From positions 1,035,335-1,099,334 of the forward strand of contig NW_022985167.1 of the NCBI RefSeq assembly GCF_010093535.1: 64,000 nucleotides of DNA, in the 5' to 3' direction. Both the position numbers and the translations under genes were made by a program. Positions 49,768 to 63,577 of this stretch are shown piece by piece; within the stretch, counting starts at the first letter, position 1, and each line of letters begins with the position of its first letter. A model generated the notes under the pieces. That model was not told where the DNA came from. It saw only the letters and a program-made list of their open reading frames with translations, and did not search any database. This DNA comes from Lindgomyces ingoldianus (taxonomy: Eukaryota > Ascomycota > Dothideomycetes > Pleosporales > Lindgomycetaceae).

Positions 49768-50291
49768 CTACATCTGCACCCTTCCCAACCCACCACGCTC
49801 AATCTTGTTTAATTTTCTTGCCGTTGTGATCTATCAATGTCAGCATCCGCTACCATACTGGGGTGTCCTTCCCACTTACCTGTGTCCTTGTCCTTTGGCC
49901 TCTCACCGGTAACCCCATGGCATGGCGCCTTCCCCGATACGTTCCCATATCCTTTAGTCTTCGTATGTTATCCTGGACCTCTCTTCGTAAATCATTCTCA
50001 ATCTTCATATTGGATAGTTCGGCGTTCAGTTCTAGAACTTGTGCGTTTTTGAGACCTCCGACTTTGGCGAAGGGGTAGATGTGGTATCGCGCCATGATAC
50101 GCTGCGAAACTTTGGGGCCAATGCCGTAGAAAGTTTCAAGGAGACGCTGCAAGAAGGTTAAGATGGTGGCATAGAGGAATGGGGTTGAATTGTACTTTTA
50201 CGAGCGTCTGTTCGGGGAAGTTGAAACCGAAGACTTGCACCTGATTGCCGTTAGCTCTACCAAAAAATCGCCTCGATTGCGTACGTACCAT
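49768..50291 (-). CDS. SWS2: Mitochondrial small-subunit ribosomal protein uS13m, 125 aa
   Basis: Four coding exons on the minus strand: 50289-50291 (the ATG alone), 50196-50240, 49880-50146 and 49768-49830. All introns have GT...AG ends (GTACGT, GTACAA, GTAAGT). The protein begins M-VQVFGFNFPEQTLVK, continues RLLETFYGIGPKVSQRIMA, ENDLRREVQDNIRRLKDMG, TYRGRRHAMGLPVRGQRTRT, and ends TTARKLNKIERGGLGRVQM. GIGP and YRGxRHxxGLPVRGQRT are the uS13 signatures for 16S-like rRNA and inter-subunit contacts. Short length and lack of a long acidic C-terminus fit the mitochondrial form. It is divergently arranged with cyclophilin B. Confidence 0.93.
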
Positions 50292-50533
50292 CTTGCCAGG
50301 CGACCAAACGCACTCAGATCTGTTGATAGATCTCACTTGCTCAGAAAAGCAGCCCTGAAGGCCGTACGATCGCGATCACGAAACTTCTTGGCTCGGATAA
50401 ATGTGATGCCGGAAACACCGATCCTCCACGGTTTCAGAAGCGGTCCAGGGACCAAAGACACCACGTTTCAACCATCTCTGAATATATAAAACCCCCCATC
50501 ACCCTGATTACTGCCAAATCCAGAAAAAACACC
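50292..50533. promoter_or_regulatory. Shared divergent promoter of uS13m and cyclophilin B
   Basis: Only 242 bases separate the two start codons. A TATA-like TATATAAA lies at 50483-50490, about 44 bases before the cyclophilin ATG, and is followed by a C-rich/CA-rich leader. I see no equally clear TATA element for the ribosomal protein gene. Confidence 0.6.
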
Positions 50534-51368
50534 ATGGCTTCTCTTCAGAGACTCGTTATTTCGGCTCTACTGATCTTGTCGATCACTTTTGTCTTCTTTA
50601 CGCAAGCCACGGAGGCGGCGAAGGGCCCAAAGATCACACACAAGGTACATGGGGACAATGAGCTGTATGCTGAATATTTGGAGCTAATAGTAATCCCTTT
50701 CTAGGTTTACTTTGACATTGAGCAAGATGACAAGCCCATTGGACGAATTGTGATGGGTCTCTATGGCAAGACGGTGCCTAAGGTTCATTAATCCCACTCA
50801 GTCGCTCTGATCCAGCTAACTGTTCTATTAGACCGCCGAGAACTTCCGGTAATCCACGCTTCCCACATTCCTCGATTCACGGTCTAACTGCTTAATAGTG
50901 CCCTAGCCACCGGCGAGAAGGGCTTTGGATACCAGGGCTCTACCTTCCACCGTGTCATCAAGGCATTCATGATCCAGGGTGGTGATTTCACCAATGGCGA
51001 CGGAACTGGTGGAAAGTCCATCTACGGCCAGAAATTCCCGGACGAGAACTTCAAGCTCAAGCATAGCAAAAAGGGAATGCTCAGTAAGCACGCACAGTTC
51101 GCAGATGTTTGACATCAAGCTTACGTTGCTAGGCATGGCCAACTCCGGCAAGGACACCAACGGCAGCCAATTCTTCATCACTACTGTCGTCACCGGTTGG
51201 CTCGACGGCCGCCACGTCGTCTTCGGTGAGGTCCTCGAAGGCTACGATGTCGTCGAGGCGATTGAAAACTGCGAGAAGGGTATGGGCGACAAGCCGGTCA
51301 AGACGATAAAGATCGCGAAGAGCGGCGAGCTGGAGGTGCCGGAAGAAGGTATCCACGTGGAACTCTAG
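50534..51368 (+). CDS. ER cyclophilin B, peptidyl-prolyl cis-trans isomerase, 208 aa
   Basis: Five exons: 50534-50644, 50705-50782, 50832-50848, 50899-51083 and 51133-51368, with GT-AG introns of 48-60 bp. Residues 1-29 ([16 protein letters not shown]) are a signal peptide. The cyclophilin fold follows: [60 protein letters not shown], the active-site Arg in [25 protein letters not shown] with the key Phe and Trp residues, and [12 protein letters not shown]. It catalyses proline isomerisation during folding of secretory proteins. The C-terminus is HVEL, an HDEL-like retrieval signal, so the product should stay in the ER lumen. A downstream exon may replace this end (see 51398-51690). Confidence 0.93.
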
Positions 51369-51397
51369 GCCTTTGCGGGGCTGTGCATTTGCTGTAG

Positions 51398-51690
51398 AGG
51401 CGCTGATTCTTGTTTTCCCTGAAGATATTTACGGAGCAGCAGAGCCTGCCATCGAAGGCGACAATCTCGATGTCACGGCCTCTCAACAAATACTGCCGTC
51501 AGCAGAAGACACTTTGAAGCCCCCGTCTAGCGAGACGGAGCAAATTACGATTTCAGCAAATAGCGAGGAGGGCTTGTCCCTGGGCCAAAAACTATTTTTC
51601 TTGGGCGCGATCATCTCGATTTGCGTGCTGTTCATTCACTCTCGGAGAGGGGGCGGGTCAGATAGGATCAAAGAAAAAAGCATGGCGTAG
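51398..51690 (+). CDS. Alternative last exon of cyclophilin B with membrane anchor
   Basis: A GT donor at 51349 (GAAG|GTATCC), just before the codons for IHVEL, can join to AG acceptors ending at 51397 or 51424; both keep the frame, which stays open to 51690. The added tail (about 88-98 residues) starts DIYGAAEPAIEGDN, is acidic and Ser/Pro rich, then has a membrane segment (LGQKLFFLGAIISICVLFI) followed by a basic end (HSRRGG ... KEKSMA). The result would be a roughly 290- or 299-residue type-I membrane-anchored ER cyclophilin lacking HVEL. This is inferred from splice signals, frame and topology; no transcript is available to me. Confidence 0.6.
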
Positions 51691-54576
<2,886 letters not shown>

Positions 54577-55736
54577 ACAACGAATGCTCGCCCCGTAACA
54601 CTGCGATACCCAGGAACTAATTTTCCTTCTCCAAACGATACCCTGGGATGTCGTATCGCCCCGAAGGCGACTTTTCATTTCGTTTTTTTCCAACAACTGT
54701 TTTATGGTTTTCCTGCGATTCATCTGCGGTTACTACGGAACGACACACGGAAGTCCGGAACTTGCTCTCATACCCCGATCAGCATATAGACAGCGACTGT
54801 TTCTTTGCGGACCTGCCTCTTTCGAGCTCTACTGCATACCTAGGATATCCGGCGCATCTCGTCGAACTCACGTCGAGCTCGATTCATAGACGGCAGAGGC
54901 ATGAAGGCTTTTTCTGGAAGAGAATGCATGACGAACATTTTATGCCTTCGCTTCCTTGCTGCTTGGGGAGCCCTCAAATAGATCTCGTTTCTCCGGCTTT
55001 CGATGCCGACGGCTCTGTTTTCCCTTTTTTTTTCTTTACATATCACCTAAAAGCGATTTCTTTCCCCTCGTCATTCCCCTCGGCGAGCACGTCTTTTTCG
55101 TCGTCTTTCTTCACACGGAGGAACCTGGGTGTGGATCTATTCTGGACGACGGAAAAGTTCGCTTGTTCATCGCACATAGATGGCGTTCATGAAGGCTTCC
55201 CCTTCTAATAAGCCCCGCTGAGGGTCAGCGAAGACCTGTGGTTTCGGTATCTCATGGCTGCGAAATGCATGCTCGTGGTGGAGAAGCTTTGGTTTGCATC
55301 TACACGCCGAGATTCTTTAATGACTTGGGCGAGGGAATCACCATACATAAAAGCACAGTTCTCATCGGATGATTAAATTAAATAGACTAGTTTGCATGGG
55401 GCGCATGGCAATGAGCTAGTTGCCCTATGGAATCCACGTGTGTTTTCCCAATAACCTGCTTTGAATGAGTTCATCAACGAGTGACCTTCGATCTCAAGTG
55501 TCGCAAAATGCACATGATTGGATCGTGAGATCCTCAAATCTAGATCTCGGATTTATGTTACTCCGACGCCGGCAAACGTAAAGCTCGCTCACGACCGTCA
55601 TGATCAAAGGGGCGGTCCAGCCACTTTGTTGAAAAGCCTTCATCCTGCATAGAAAGTGCATCAATGATTCTAATGTCCAGACTCTATCCCTGCTGAATCC
55701 GAAACCTTACACGGCGGCTGCAACCAAGCTCGACAC
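54577..55736. other. Intergenic, 3' region of DED1 and upstream of IES1
   Basis: Contains a long T-rich and C-rich tract (about 55015-55110). A 186-codon open frame at 54648-55208 (+) starts within what should be the DED1 3' untranslated region and is Ser/Phe rich because of that tract; I see no domain. Confidence 0.5.
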
Positions 55737-58353
55737 ATGGATCCGAACACGACCTCTGCTGCGGCACCAGCTCCGCGCGCCGACGAGCCCGACTCCAGAA
55801 ACAGCCTCCGACACATTCTAGCAGCAGAACCAGCCATGGAAGACGCGAAGCCTGCCCCTCCACAGCCAAATACTCCCGGCCCTGACGAAAGTGAGGCTGC
55901 ACAGGATGCTCCCAAGTCTGCAACCGACTCCAAGCCATCTGTCGAGCCACCGATGTACACGGCCACCACAACCACGACCCGCCGCAATGCCAATGGAAGC
56001 GTCTCCTCAGTCTACTCTGGCAACAAGATTCGGCATCTGAAGAAAGATGATGGCATTCCGCTCTGGCGGAAGGACATCCAGTACGACTTTCTTCGCTATG
56101 TGTTCGAAGACCCGCAGACTGTGTTTCACAAGGTGTCGGACGGCTCAGGAGGACACACGTTTGCAGACATCTACTTAGATGCAATGGCCAAGAGCAGCAA
56201 GTGTAGCAAAATCCTGAAGGACAAGCTGCTGACAGAGCGACCGGCTGCCATCAACATGGCAATGGTATGTCTGCTGGTCAATGTTGGGCGGATGAACACT
56301 ACTCTGAATTGTGAGAGAAGTTGAGGACGTATACTTGGGTATCTCTAATACTACCATAGTCTTTCCGGAAATGCGTGCTCAGCTCCGAACCTACCACTCG
56401 ATCCCCTCCCTCCAAGCCCGGCAGGACCCGAATGCCTACAAGCAGCTGCAAGATGCACCGAGATTGAAATCAATACTCAAGGGCGCGACCGAGGATATAG
56501 AACAGCCTAGCACGATCGAAGACATCAGGTCGCATCCGATCCCTCGAACGAATCCCGTCAACCTGATCTTCGTGCTCTCGCAATACGCGCCAAAGATATC
56601 CGAGATCCACTTCTTTCCACCCCGCGACTTCTTTGACCTCGTCATGCGATCAAATCTTAGCAGCAGGAGTAGAGCCACCGCATTCTTGTGGCTGATGTGG
56701 TGGTACCTAGAGAGCGACTTCTCCAAAGAGGCAGCCCAATCTAATCCGTTCGGACCGGGACAATATGGAGTCGATGGCGATGCTACCAATGGCTTGCCCA
56801 TCAAATGTCCCGCATTTGACTTTCTGACTCCGGATCTAGAAGCATTGGAGAACGTTGATACCCTAGATGAGAAAAACTTTGGTGAGATCAAGCGAAAGGA
56901 ACGAATAGGTATGGACGCCAACTTGAACTCTCATAATTGCTCTGCTAAGGCAAGTAGCCATTCTAGCAAGTGACATGGCGCCTGTTGTTACAGGCCCTAA
57001 GCGCACTAACAAGAAAGGTGAGTACAGATCTAAGTCGACTACATTTTGTGAATATTTGCGGGCTTAGCAACTTAACTTGCAAGGGTCCTCTTAAGCTCGT
57101 CAATAGCTGTAAATAGGCGCCAGCTGTCGTTCTTTGATGTTTTTCTGGTTCTCAGAACCATTCCTGCTAACCATACCGCAGCCTTCAATCAAAATCCCGT
57201 CTTTTCAGTCCTGGCAGATGATGGCGCGTCTACTCCAGGCAGAGACCGCCAATCTCCATCTCATGGCAAGTCTCTCAGACTCTCGTAGGACCCGTCTTCT
57301 CAAGAGCATAGCTAATAATACAAAGGCTCCGCGAGGGGTGGTCGAGGAAGCAAGCTGGCAAAGTCTATCATCGAGAGGGATTATCCCTCCGACACCGACC
57401 GCACACGCTCAGCCTCCCCACCCGCTAGCGTATACAACACGGGGAAAAAGTCCACCCCAAATATGCGCATCAACACTCTTCTAAATGAAGACGGGCCAGC
57501 GTCAACCCCCGCACCCAAAGGCCCTGGCCGTGGAAACTGGTCTCGCAACCGCAACGGCGGAGGGCGCGGCTTCAAAGCCAAACTTGATGCTCAGGCTACT
57601 TCTCAAGATGGCACGTCTCCTTCTACAAATGCCCCGGTTGCGACCTTCAACGGACCGCATGGCTTCTATCTCCCGCTAAACGGTTCAGATCCGAGTCACA
57701 AGCGCACAAGACCCTTGACGCAGCACCAATTAGCCGTCGAACAGTACCGGCGTCGGCGCGTCGAAGTTATCCTCGACCGCGGCCTCCGCATCGAATACCA
57801 GCGCGCGAAGAAACAACGACATCGTGACGGCGCCGTTATGCGCGCCTGGGTACGCTGCAAGGGCATGCCGGATGGCTACGATACAGACGAAGAATCTAAC
57901 ATCCAGGCGGTTCAACAAGCAGATATCGAAGTCGGAACTAAAACCCCGCCGCCGATGTTCGCGGGCTTGGTCCCATCGGATTACTCGGGCGAGACGAACG
58001 ATCATGGCGAAGAAGCGTACTACCGAGCGAAAATGCTGCATCGAGCGCTCCGTCGAATGGAGCGCTGGGAAGGCGGTAGAGGCGTTGTACGCACGAAGAA
58101 GAAGGGGAAAGAGGGGGATTTGGAGTGGATGGAGAGTAATGGAAATGGCGTGGACAAGGAAGATCGGGATCAAAGTCCGGATGCAGATGCGGATGAAGAT
58201 CAGGAAATGGAGGATGCGGACGAGGGGGAGAGAAGAGAGGATGTTGAAATGGATAGTGAAGAGGAGGATGAAGAGTTGGAGAGGCTGAGCAGGACCGGAT
58301 TTGGCAGGAATGTCTTGCCTCCGTTGAGTAGGCTACAGGAAAATGTAGAGTAA
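55737..58353 (+). CDS. IES1: INO80 chromatin-remodelling complex subunit Ies1, 743 aa
   Basis: Five exons: 55737-56310, 56360-56908, 56994-57017, 57209-57265 and 57326-58353. Introns 1-3 are GT-AG; the fourth uses a GC donor (GCAAGT at 57266) with GCTAAT before CAAAG. The conserved core includes KIRHLKKDDGIPLWRKDIQY, DFLRYVFEDPQTVFH, TFADIYLDAMAKSSKCSKIL, MVCLLVNVGRMNTTLN-FFPE, MRAQLRTYHSIPSLQ and FLWLMWWYLESDF, then KRKERIGPKRTNKK. A basic linker (RGNWSRNRNGGGRGFKA) leads to a C-terminal block (QLAVEQYRRRRVEVILDRGL, YYRAKMLHRALRRMERWE) and an acidic end. Ies1 belongs to INO80, which slides and edits nucleosomes in the nucleus. The small exons 3 and 4 are inferred from frame and sequence continuity. 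Confidence 0.82.
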
Positions 58354-58952
58354 GAGTAGGGATAAGTGGAAGAACATATTCTTCAATGGTTTGTTGGGAC
58401 TGGTTGTCACCGTCTCCTTCAGGATATTGTGGTATTTGTATGGAGCTTTGATGTGTTTGGAATCATGAACATTAGGACTATCCAAAGGTTTGTTTGGGAG
58501 GATATTCGGTTTAGTTTCTATTTTACCTCTATGAACGGTCTCATACGTTTGTAACATCACGAGACTGGCTCTAATGGAGGACAAGTGGCTCCTATGTCTT
58601 GAATTCTTCGCGGTTCATTTAGATAGCTAATCCGACGGCGAAGATATTGTTCATGAATCGCTCCCATCTGTTGTTCTGCGACTCGTTCACCATAGGTACC
58701 CCTAATAGACTAGTTAAGAACGGCAAGGTGTGTTTTCACCTTAAGGACAACGTGCGCCAGAAAATCAGATTTAAACAATAACTCGCGTTTATTCGCGTAA
58801 AGCTGTTCCCAGCACATGGGTATCATTCATGTCACATACTCCTTCCTCCCTTCATCTCTCCTCCCATCTAAAACGCCATTCAGAGTATTTCCCGTTCCCG
58901 TTGCCATCGACATTTACACCGTCCCATGCAACCAGCACAACAGCTTCCAATC
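58354..58952. other. Convergent intergenic region of IES1 and POL31
   Basis: About 600 bases of non-coding sequence between two 3' ends. Nothing specific is seen. Confidence 0.6.
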
Positions 58953-60750
58953 CTACGAACCTGGCTGTATGGAAACCATACCGACCGTCTCAACATCCAG
59001 TGTTTCCATATCCACCAACACCGCCGTCTTCGACTGACTAAACTTAGGCACAGAGATGAGAAGAACTTTCTGCCCTGTTGGGCCGTCGATAACGCGTTTT
59101 TCGAATTTTGCTTGGTTCCCTACAAAGTAGATATGTGGACAATCTTTTACGATGAGTGGGTCGTCGTCTTGGAAGGGGTAGCACCCTGTTCAAATTAGCA
59201 TCGCCTCATATTATCTTGGTTTTGGTTGCGTTCCATTGCGTGGCGGGAGAGTAGCGGTTTGGTGGGATTTAGGGACTTACATAGTGTATCTGGTGCAGTT
59301 GGTGCTACAGACCGCCACCGAAGCATCATCTCCATAACATCCATGGCCTCGACATCTTCAACGTATTTTAAGAGGTCGTCGACGGTTTGCCCCCCAGTTC
59401 CTAGCACTCGCCACCCGTCAATGTCGCCTTCCCACGGATTCGACACGCTGTCGAGTCCTTCGCGGCTCTCGTTACTCTTGACGGGTGGGTTCGCGTACTG
59501 TCTGCTCTGGGGAAACAGCGCTGGATGCAACGGTTGTTGTGGTAGTGCAACATTCGCTGGATCCGACGCGCCAGGGATAAGCGTGACGGGCAGCGAAGGC
59601 AGGACGTCAGACAAGAGAGCATCGAAGCGTTCGGACGGCGTGGCGTTATAGCTGGAAGCGTCGTATCCGTAATGTTTCTTCCCCTTCCTCGCATTGAAGT
59701 CCTCGCGTGATAATATCGGACTTGCATGCGACAAGCTATTCCCAGCGATAATCAACCTCGTTATCTTAGCTGCTTTCTCTTGCTCTGCATGCGCGCCAAC
59801 CTCGCCGGTCAAAAACTCAACCAGCAAATCCAACCCCATATCATCGTCCTGTGTGCCTGTAATCTCCAGTCCACTCACAATCGCCACCTTCCCTGATTTC
59901 TCTCTCTTCACGCCCACGCTTGTGCTCCTCTTCTTCCCAGATACGGTGAGCGCAGAATCGTCCCGTTCCCAGCGCTGTGGTTGTCGCGGGAGGTCCGCGT
60001 ATTGCGTTGCGATGACTTGGAAGGAGCCGTCTGCTTGCTCAGTGCCGAGCGCGGCGAGGACGCAGCCTGTCACGTAGTGCGAGTTTAGCGACTCGCCTAT
60101 GATGCGAAGACGGCCGGATTCGTCTTCTAGCATCATTTCGTCGAGGCCCGTAGGTGATATGTAGGTTTTGCGGGAGGGTGGGGCAGCGATCCAGTGCTGA
60201 GGAATTAGTCCGTAGTCTAGCAGAAGGGAAGGAGGAGGTAGGAGGAAGTACTTCTTTTGCTATATCATCCAAGATGTTGGGTTTCAATCCCATTTCCATA
60301 TACACCGTGCCAACAACCCAACACAGCTCGCCCTGTCGAACATCGAGTACTCGGTCTACCATTTTCGCTTTCTCTCCTGCTAGCTTGTCGTACGTCAGCA
60401 CATCTCAATCTCCCCATTCCCAAAGCCATTTAGCTCCATAAGAACTCTATGATAGGATATAGCTACCTCAAAATCCCTCCATGCCTCCGTCGCCTGTTGG
60501 ACAATAGACGGTCGCAATTGCGAAAGCCGTAAGAAGTACATATCTGCATATTGCTGCCCGTAATTTTTCTCAGCGCCTTTTGGTAGGTCGAAGGTATGGA
60601 GAGGGTTGTAGAATGAGGCGCTTCGGGAGGGGAGAAATGGTTGGTCTTGACTGGAGCTGCAGTGAGCGACGAACTCTTTCAGAGGTGGCTAATTGGGGTT
60701 AAGACTTACAAAGGCGCACCTTTGAGGAGATTCCCATCTGTAGATGCCAT
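58953..60750 (-). CDS. POL31: DNA polymerase delta small subunit (POLD2/Pol31), 503 aa
   Basis: Five exons on the minus strand: 60710-60750, 60467-60656, 60252-60383, 59281-60196 and 58953-59185, all GT-AG. Spliced segments match the family: NYGQQYADMYFLRLSQLRP, WRDFE-LAGEKAKMVDRVLD, VRQGELCWVVGTVYMEMGLK, PNILDDIAKE-HWIAAPP, SPTGLDEMMLEDESGRLRII, LIPGASDPANVALPQQPLHP and APDTLWCYPFQDDDPLIVKD, then CPHIYFVGNQ. The first half contains the OB fold and the second half the catalytically dead phosphoesterase-like fold. The subunit bridges the catalytic subunit Pol3 and Pol32 in the replicative polymerase delta. Start ATG 60750 gives MASTDGNLLKGAP. The reading of every junction restores a conserved motif, so the structure is solid. 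Confidence 0.94.
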
Positions 60751-60936
60751 TGTGTATATTAGAAGAGGTATTTTAAGTGTGGTGTAGATGGAGGTGGGAG
60801 GTGACGTTCGAAAAGTTGGGGCTGAGCGCGAACGCGATCTCGCGTTTTCGGACGTCTTCCCGAATAGGAAGCCTAGGACACATGCAGTCACGTGCTCTAT
60901 TTTGACTAATTAGGCTACTCATAACTATTTTCTAGC

Positions 60937-61114
60937 ATCGTAGCCGTTCACGGCTTAAACGGCCACCGCGATAAGACCTAGACAACGGTGAACGGCGTGC
61001 GCCGGCTCCGCGATCTCTTCCCGACTGATATCCTGAATGCGCGCGTCTTCTGCTGGCATATGATGCGAACACGCACGGCGACTGTGTCAGCTGCTAATAC
61101 CTCTACAATTACGT
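60937..61114 (+). pseudogene. Relic of an alpha/beta-hydrolase (lipase-like) domain
   Basis: The + strand reads IVAVHGLNGHRDKT, a TAG where Trp is expected, TTVNGVRRLRDLFPTDILNA and RVFCW. After a one-base shift it continues YDANTHGDCVSC, stop, YLYNYVR. This is the start of the hydrolase domain (VHGLxGH ... TW ... WLRDLLP ... ARI ... GYDAN) that stands at the N-terminus of many fungal NACHT/ankyrin or SesB-like proteins. The nucleophile elbow and everything after it are missing. It is an isolated, decayed fragment, with the Trp-to-stop change again of RIP type. Confidence 0.6.
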
Positions 61115-61436
61115 AAGGCAACTAGTGTTGGATCTTTGCCTTAAAAGAAGGCTTGCAGATAAGATAGACTATAAGTAGAAGTCAAAGATAATTCTTATAT
61201 AGGCAAGCCTATTAACTACTGCTAAGTAATTAGCATACAGAAGGACGTGCCTATGTTAGAGTTATACAGCATATTTTCTTGTCCACTCTTGAGCTGTTGC
61301 CTGAAAACACGCCCGATTAGTTTTATAGACTTGGGCGATTTCTCTCTGGATGGGACAGTCTGGGTCCGGATCCGCCATGCACATTGATATGGACATAAGA
61401 ACTGGAGAGCTAGTGTTAGCAGGCTGCAAGCATTCA

Positions 61437-61661
<225 letters not shown>

Positions 61662-61701
61662 CTAGAGGCCGGTTATCCATCGAGCACTCCGACAGCGGTC
61701 A

Positions 61702-61914
<213 letters not shown>

Positions 61915-62028
61915 CTAGACGGTTACAGACTTGGCATTGTTCAGCAAATGATACACGGCGCTATACCTAAAGGAGGCTCGCTACAAATCAACGCAGCGTC
62001 AACAACGCGATGGTAATTTTTGAGTGCG

Positions 62029-62182
62029 AAGGTGCCTGCATGTTCAGGATTGCCTATAGTACACGACTAATACAAAATTACGACAAAGATATAGGATTGC
62101 GCAGATTTTAGGTTGGCTGAAGCCAAAGTACCCCTTATACTTTTCGGCACGATGGGTTTTTCGTGACACAGAGACGGACATT
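62029..62182. repeat. Diverged direct repeat, copy 1
   Basis: Aligns with 62726-62880 over about 150 bases; shared blocks include GTTCAGGA, GATTTTA and AAAGTACCCCT. Most differences are transitions. Confidence 0.65.
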
Positions 62183-62725
62183 AATTAGGTAGTGTCCATC
62201 TGTTAACCCGTGCTGGAGCCAAGGAGAAGGCCAAAAGGATACAAGTGTTTGTCTAAAATTCAAAATTTCCCTGCCATGTTCAGCAATAGGTGGCAAGACA
62301 CAGCATTGTTGGTCACCCTTGTGCGGTGGCGATTTCTGTAGGTGGTTCCAGAGAGCTGCATTGGTTGACTGGAGGCACAGCCACACGCCCAGTAGTCACT
62401 GTAACGCTGCAAGTAAATTAACTACATCAAATAGTTAAATCGATAAGACGGGCGGAGTTGTTCTATACTAGCTAAATTGGTAATAGGGATTTTGTCCTGC
62501 GTGACAATCTAGCATAAATTTGCGCCCCACATCCTACAAAAGGCTGAAGTTGACTTTCTAACATTGTAATAAGTCTCTAAGGCTCAGAAAAGATCCCTTT
62601 AGAAATGTTAAGTTTAGGAAGACCTCAATAGTGATGCTATAGGAGTAGATGCTGTTTAGAGATAAAGCAAGGCTTTCTGCAAAGTAGGCTTGACGGTGAT
62701 GATGCAAACGTAATACTTAGGAGGG

Positions 62726-62880
62726 AGGGGCCTACAAGGTTCAGGAGTCCACTAGCACACGGCTTATACAGAATTATAGGAAATATTGGCGGGCGCATAG
62801 ATTTTAAGTCCTTTAAAGTTAAAGTACCCCTCAAACTCTTCAGCACAGGAGGTTTTCGCAACACAGGGACCGACGTTATA
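62726..62880. repeat. Diverged direct repeat, copy 2
   Basis: Second copy of the repeat at 62029-62182, same orientation, about 700 bases downstream. No clear target duplication flanks the pair. Confidence 0.65.
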
Positions 62881-63313
62881 CTTTATGCAATGTAACAACA
62901 ATGCTTTAAGACTAATTGAGAGCCACCGAAAAGTCCGATACAGTATGGTATTTCAAAGTATTCATTGTTTTTGATATCTTGTGGTAGGTCTATCAACGTA
63001 GCCATCGTCTTAATGCCATACTATTCATTTATTCGTCTCGACCGTAAGCTATCCATCATCATTAATCAGTCCCTCCGCTATTACAAAGGTCTAAGTCTAC
63101 GATGCATTCCATTTCCTAGGTCCAAACCCAATGCCAAATTCCCATGCGCCATAAAATGTCGTCCATGCTAAGAACCCTGTAATCCATCCATTATTAACAT
63201 CATCCCGACTCTGTTTGCGCCCGTCGTATCTCCAAATATGTCGTGTGAGAAGTGAAGAGTATGAAGCTGATCAGATGATCTTGAATCCCATCAGTGGTAC
63301 GTTCTTGTCATGG

Positions 63314-63577
63314 TTATGTATAAGGAAGACTTACCAAAGCAACACCTCCAGCAATGACGAGTGCCAAGGCTGAACCTGCGACATTCGCGGATGCTGCACC
63401 TGGGAAGGGGGTCTGTGTGAAGCTCGCCGTTGGAGCGGGACCAGTGGGAGCTGCAGTGCCCGTTGGGATGCCGGTACCAGTTGGGTAAGGTGCAATAGTT
63501 GTGGAGTTGTATGGGACATAGGTGGCACAGGCAGTAGCGGCAAGAGCAGCAACGATGGAGACGAGCGAGATCTGCAT
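63314..63577 (-). CDS. Small secreted GPI-anchor-type protein, about 87 aa
   Basis: From ATG 63577 the protein has a signal peptide (MQISLVSIVAALAATACA), a short Thr/Pro/Gly-rich middle (PTGTGIPTGTAAPTGPAPT) and a C-terminal hydrophobic stretch (VAGSALALVIAGGVALV) after a small-residue site (GAASAN), the layout of a GPI-anchored cell-wall or plasma-membrane protein. It has no cysteine-rich domain. The stop lies inside a perfect GTAAGT donor (GCTTTG|GTAAGT), so the last codons may instead be spliced to a short final exon; a candidate acceptor is TTCAAG followed by ATCATCTGA near 63280. Longer upstream starts up to 63739 would bury the signal peptide and are unlikely. Confidence 0.65.
   Translation of the reverse strand: MQISLVSIVAALAATACATYVPYNSTTIAPYPTGTGIPTGTAAPTGPAPTASFTQTPFPGAASANVAGSALALVIAGGVALVSLPYT

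Noticed and set aside
54648..55208. 186-codon frame downstream of DED1
   Set aside because: It lies in the expected 3' untranslated region, its Phe/Ser composition follows a T/C-rich tract, and no domain is visible.
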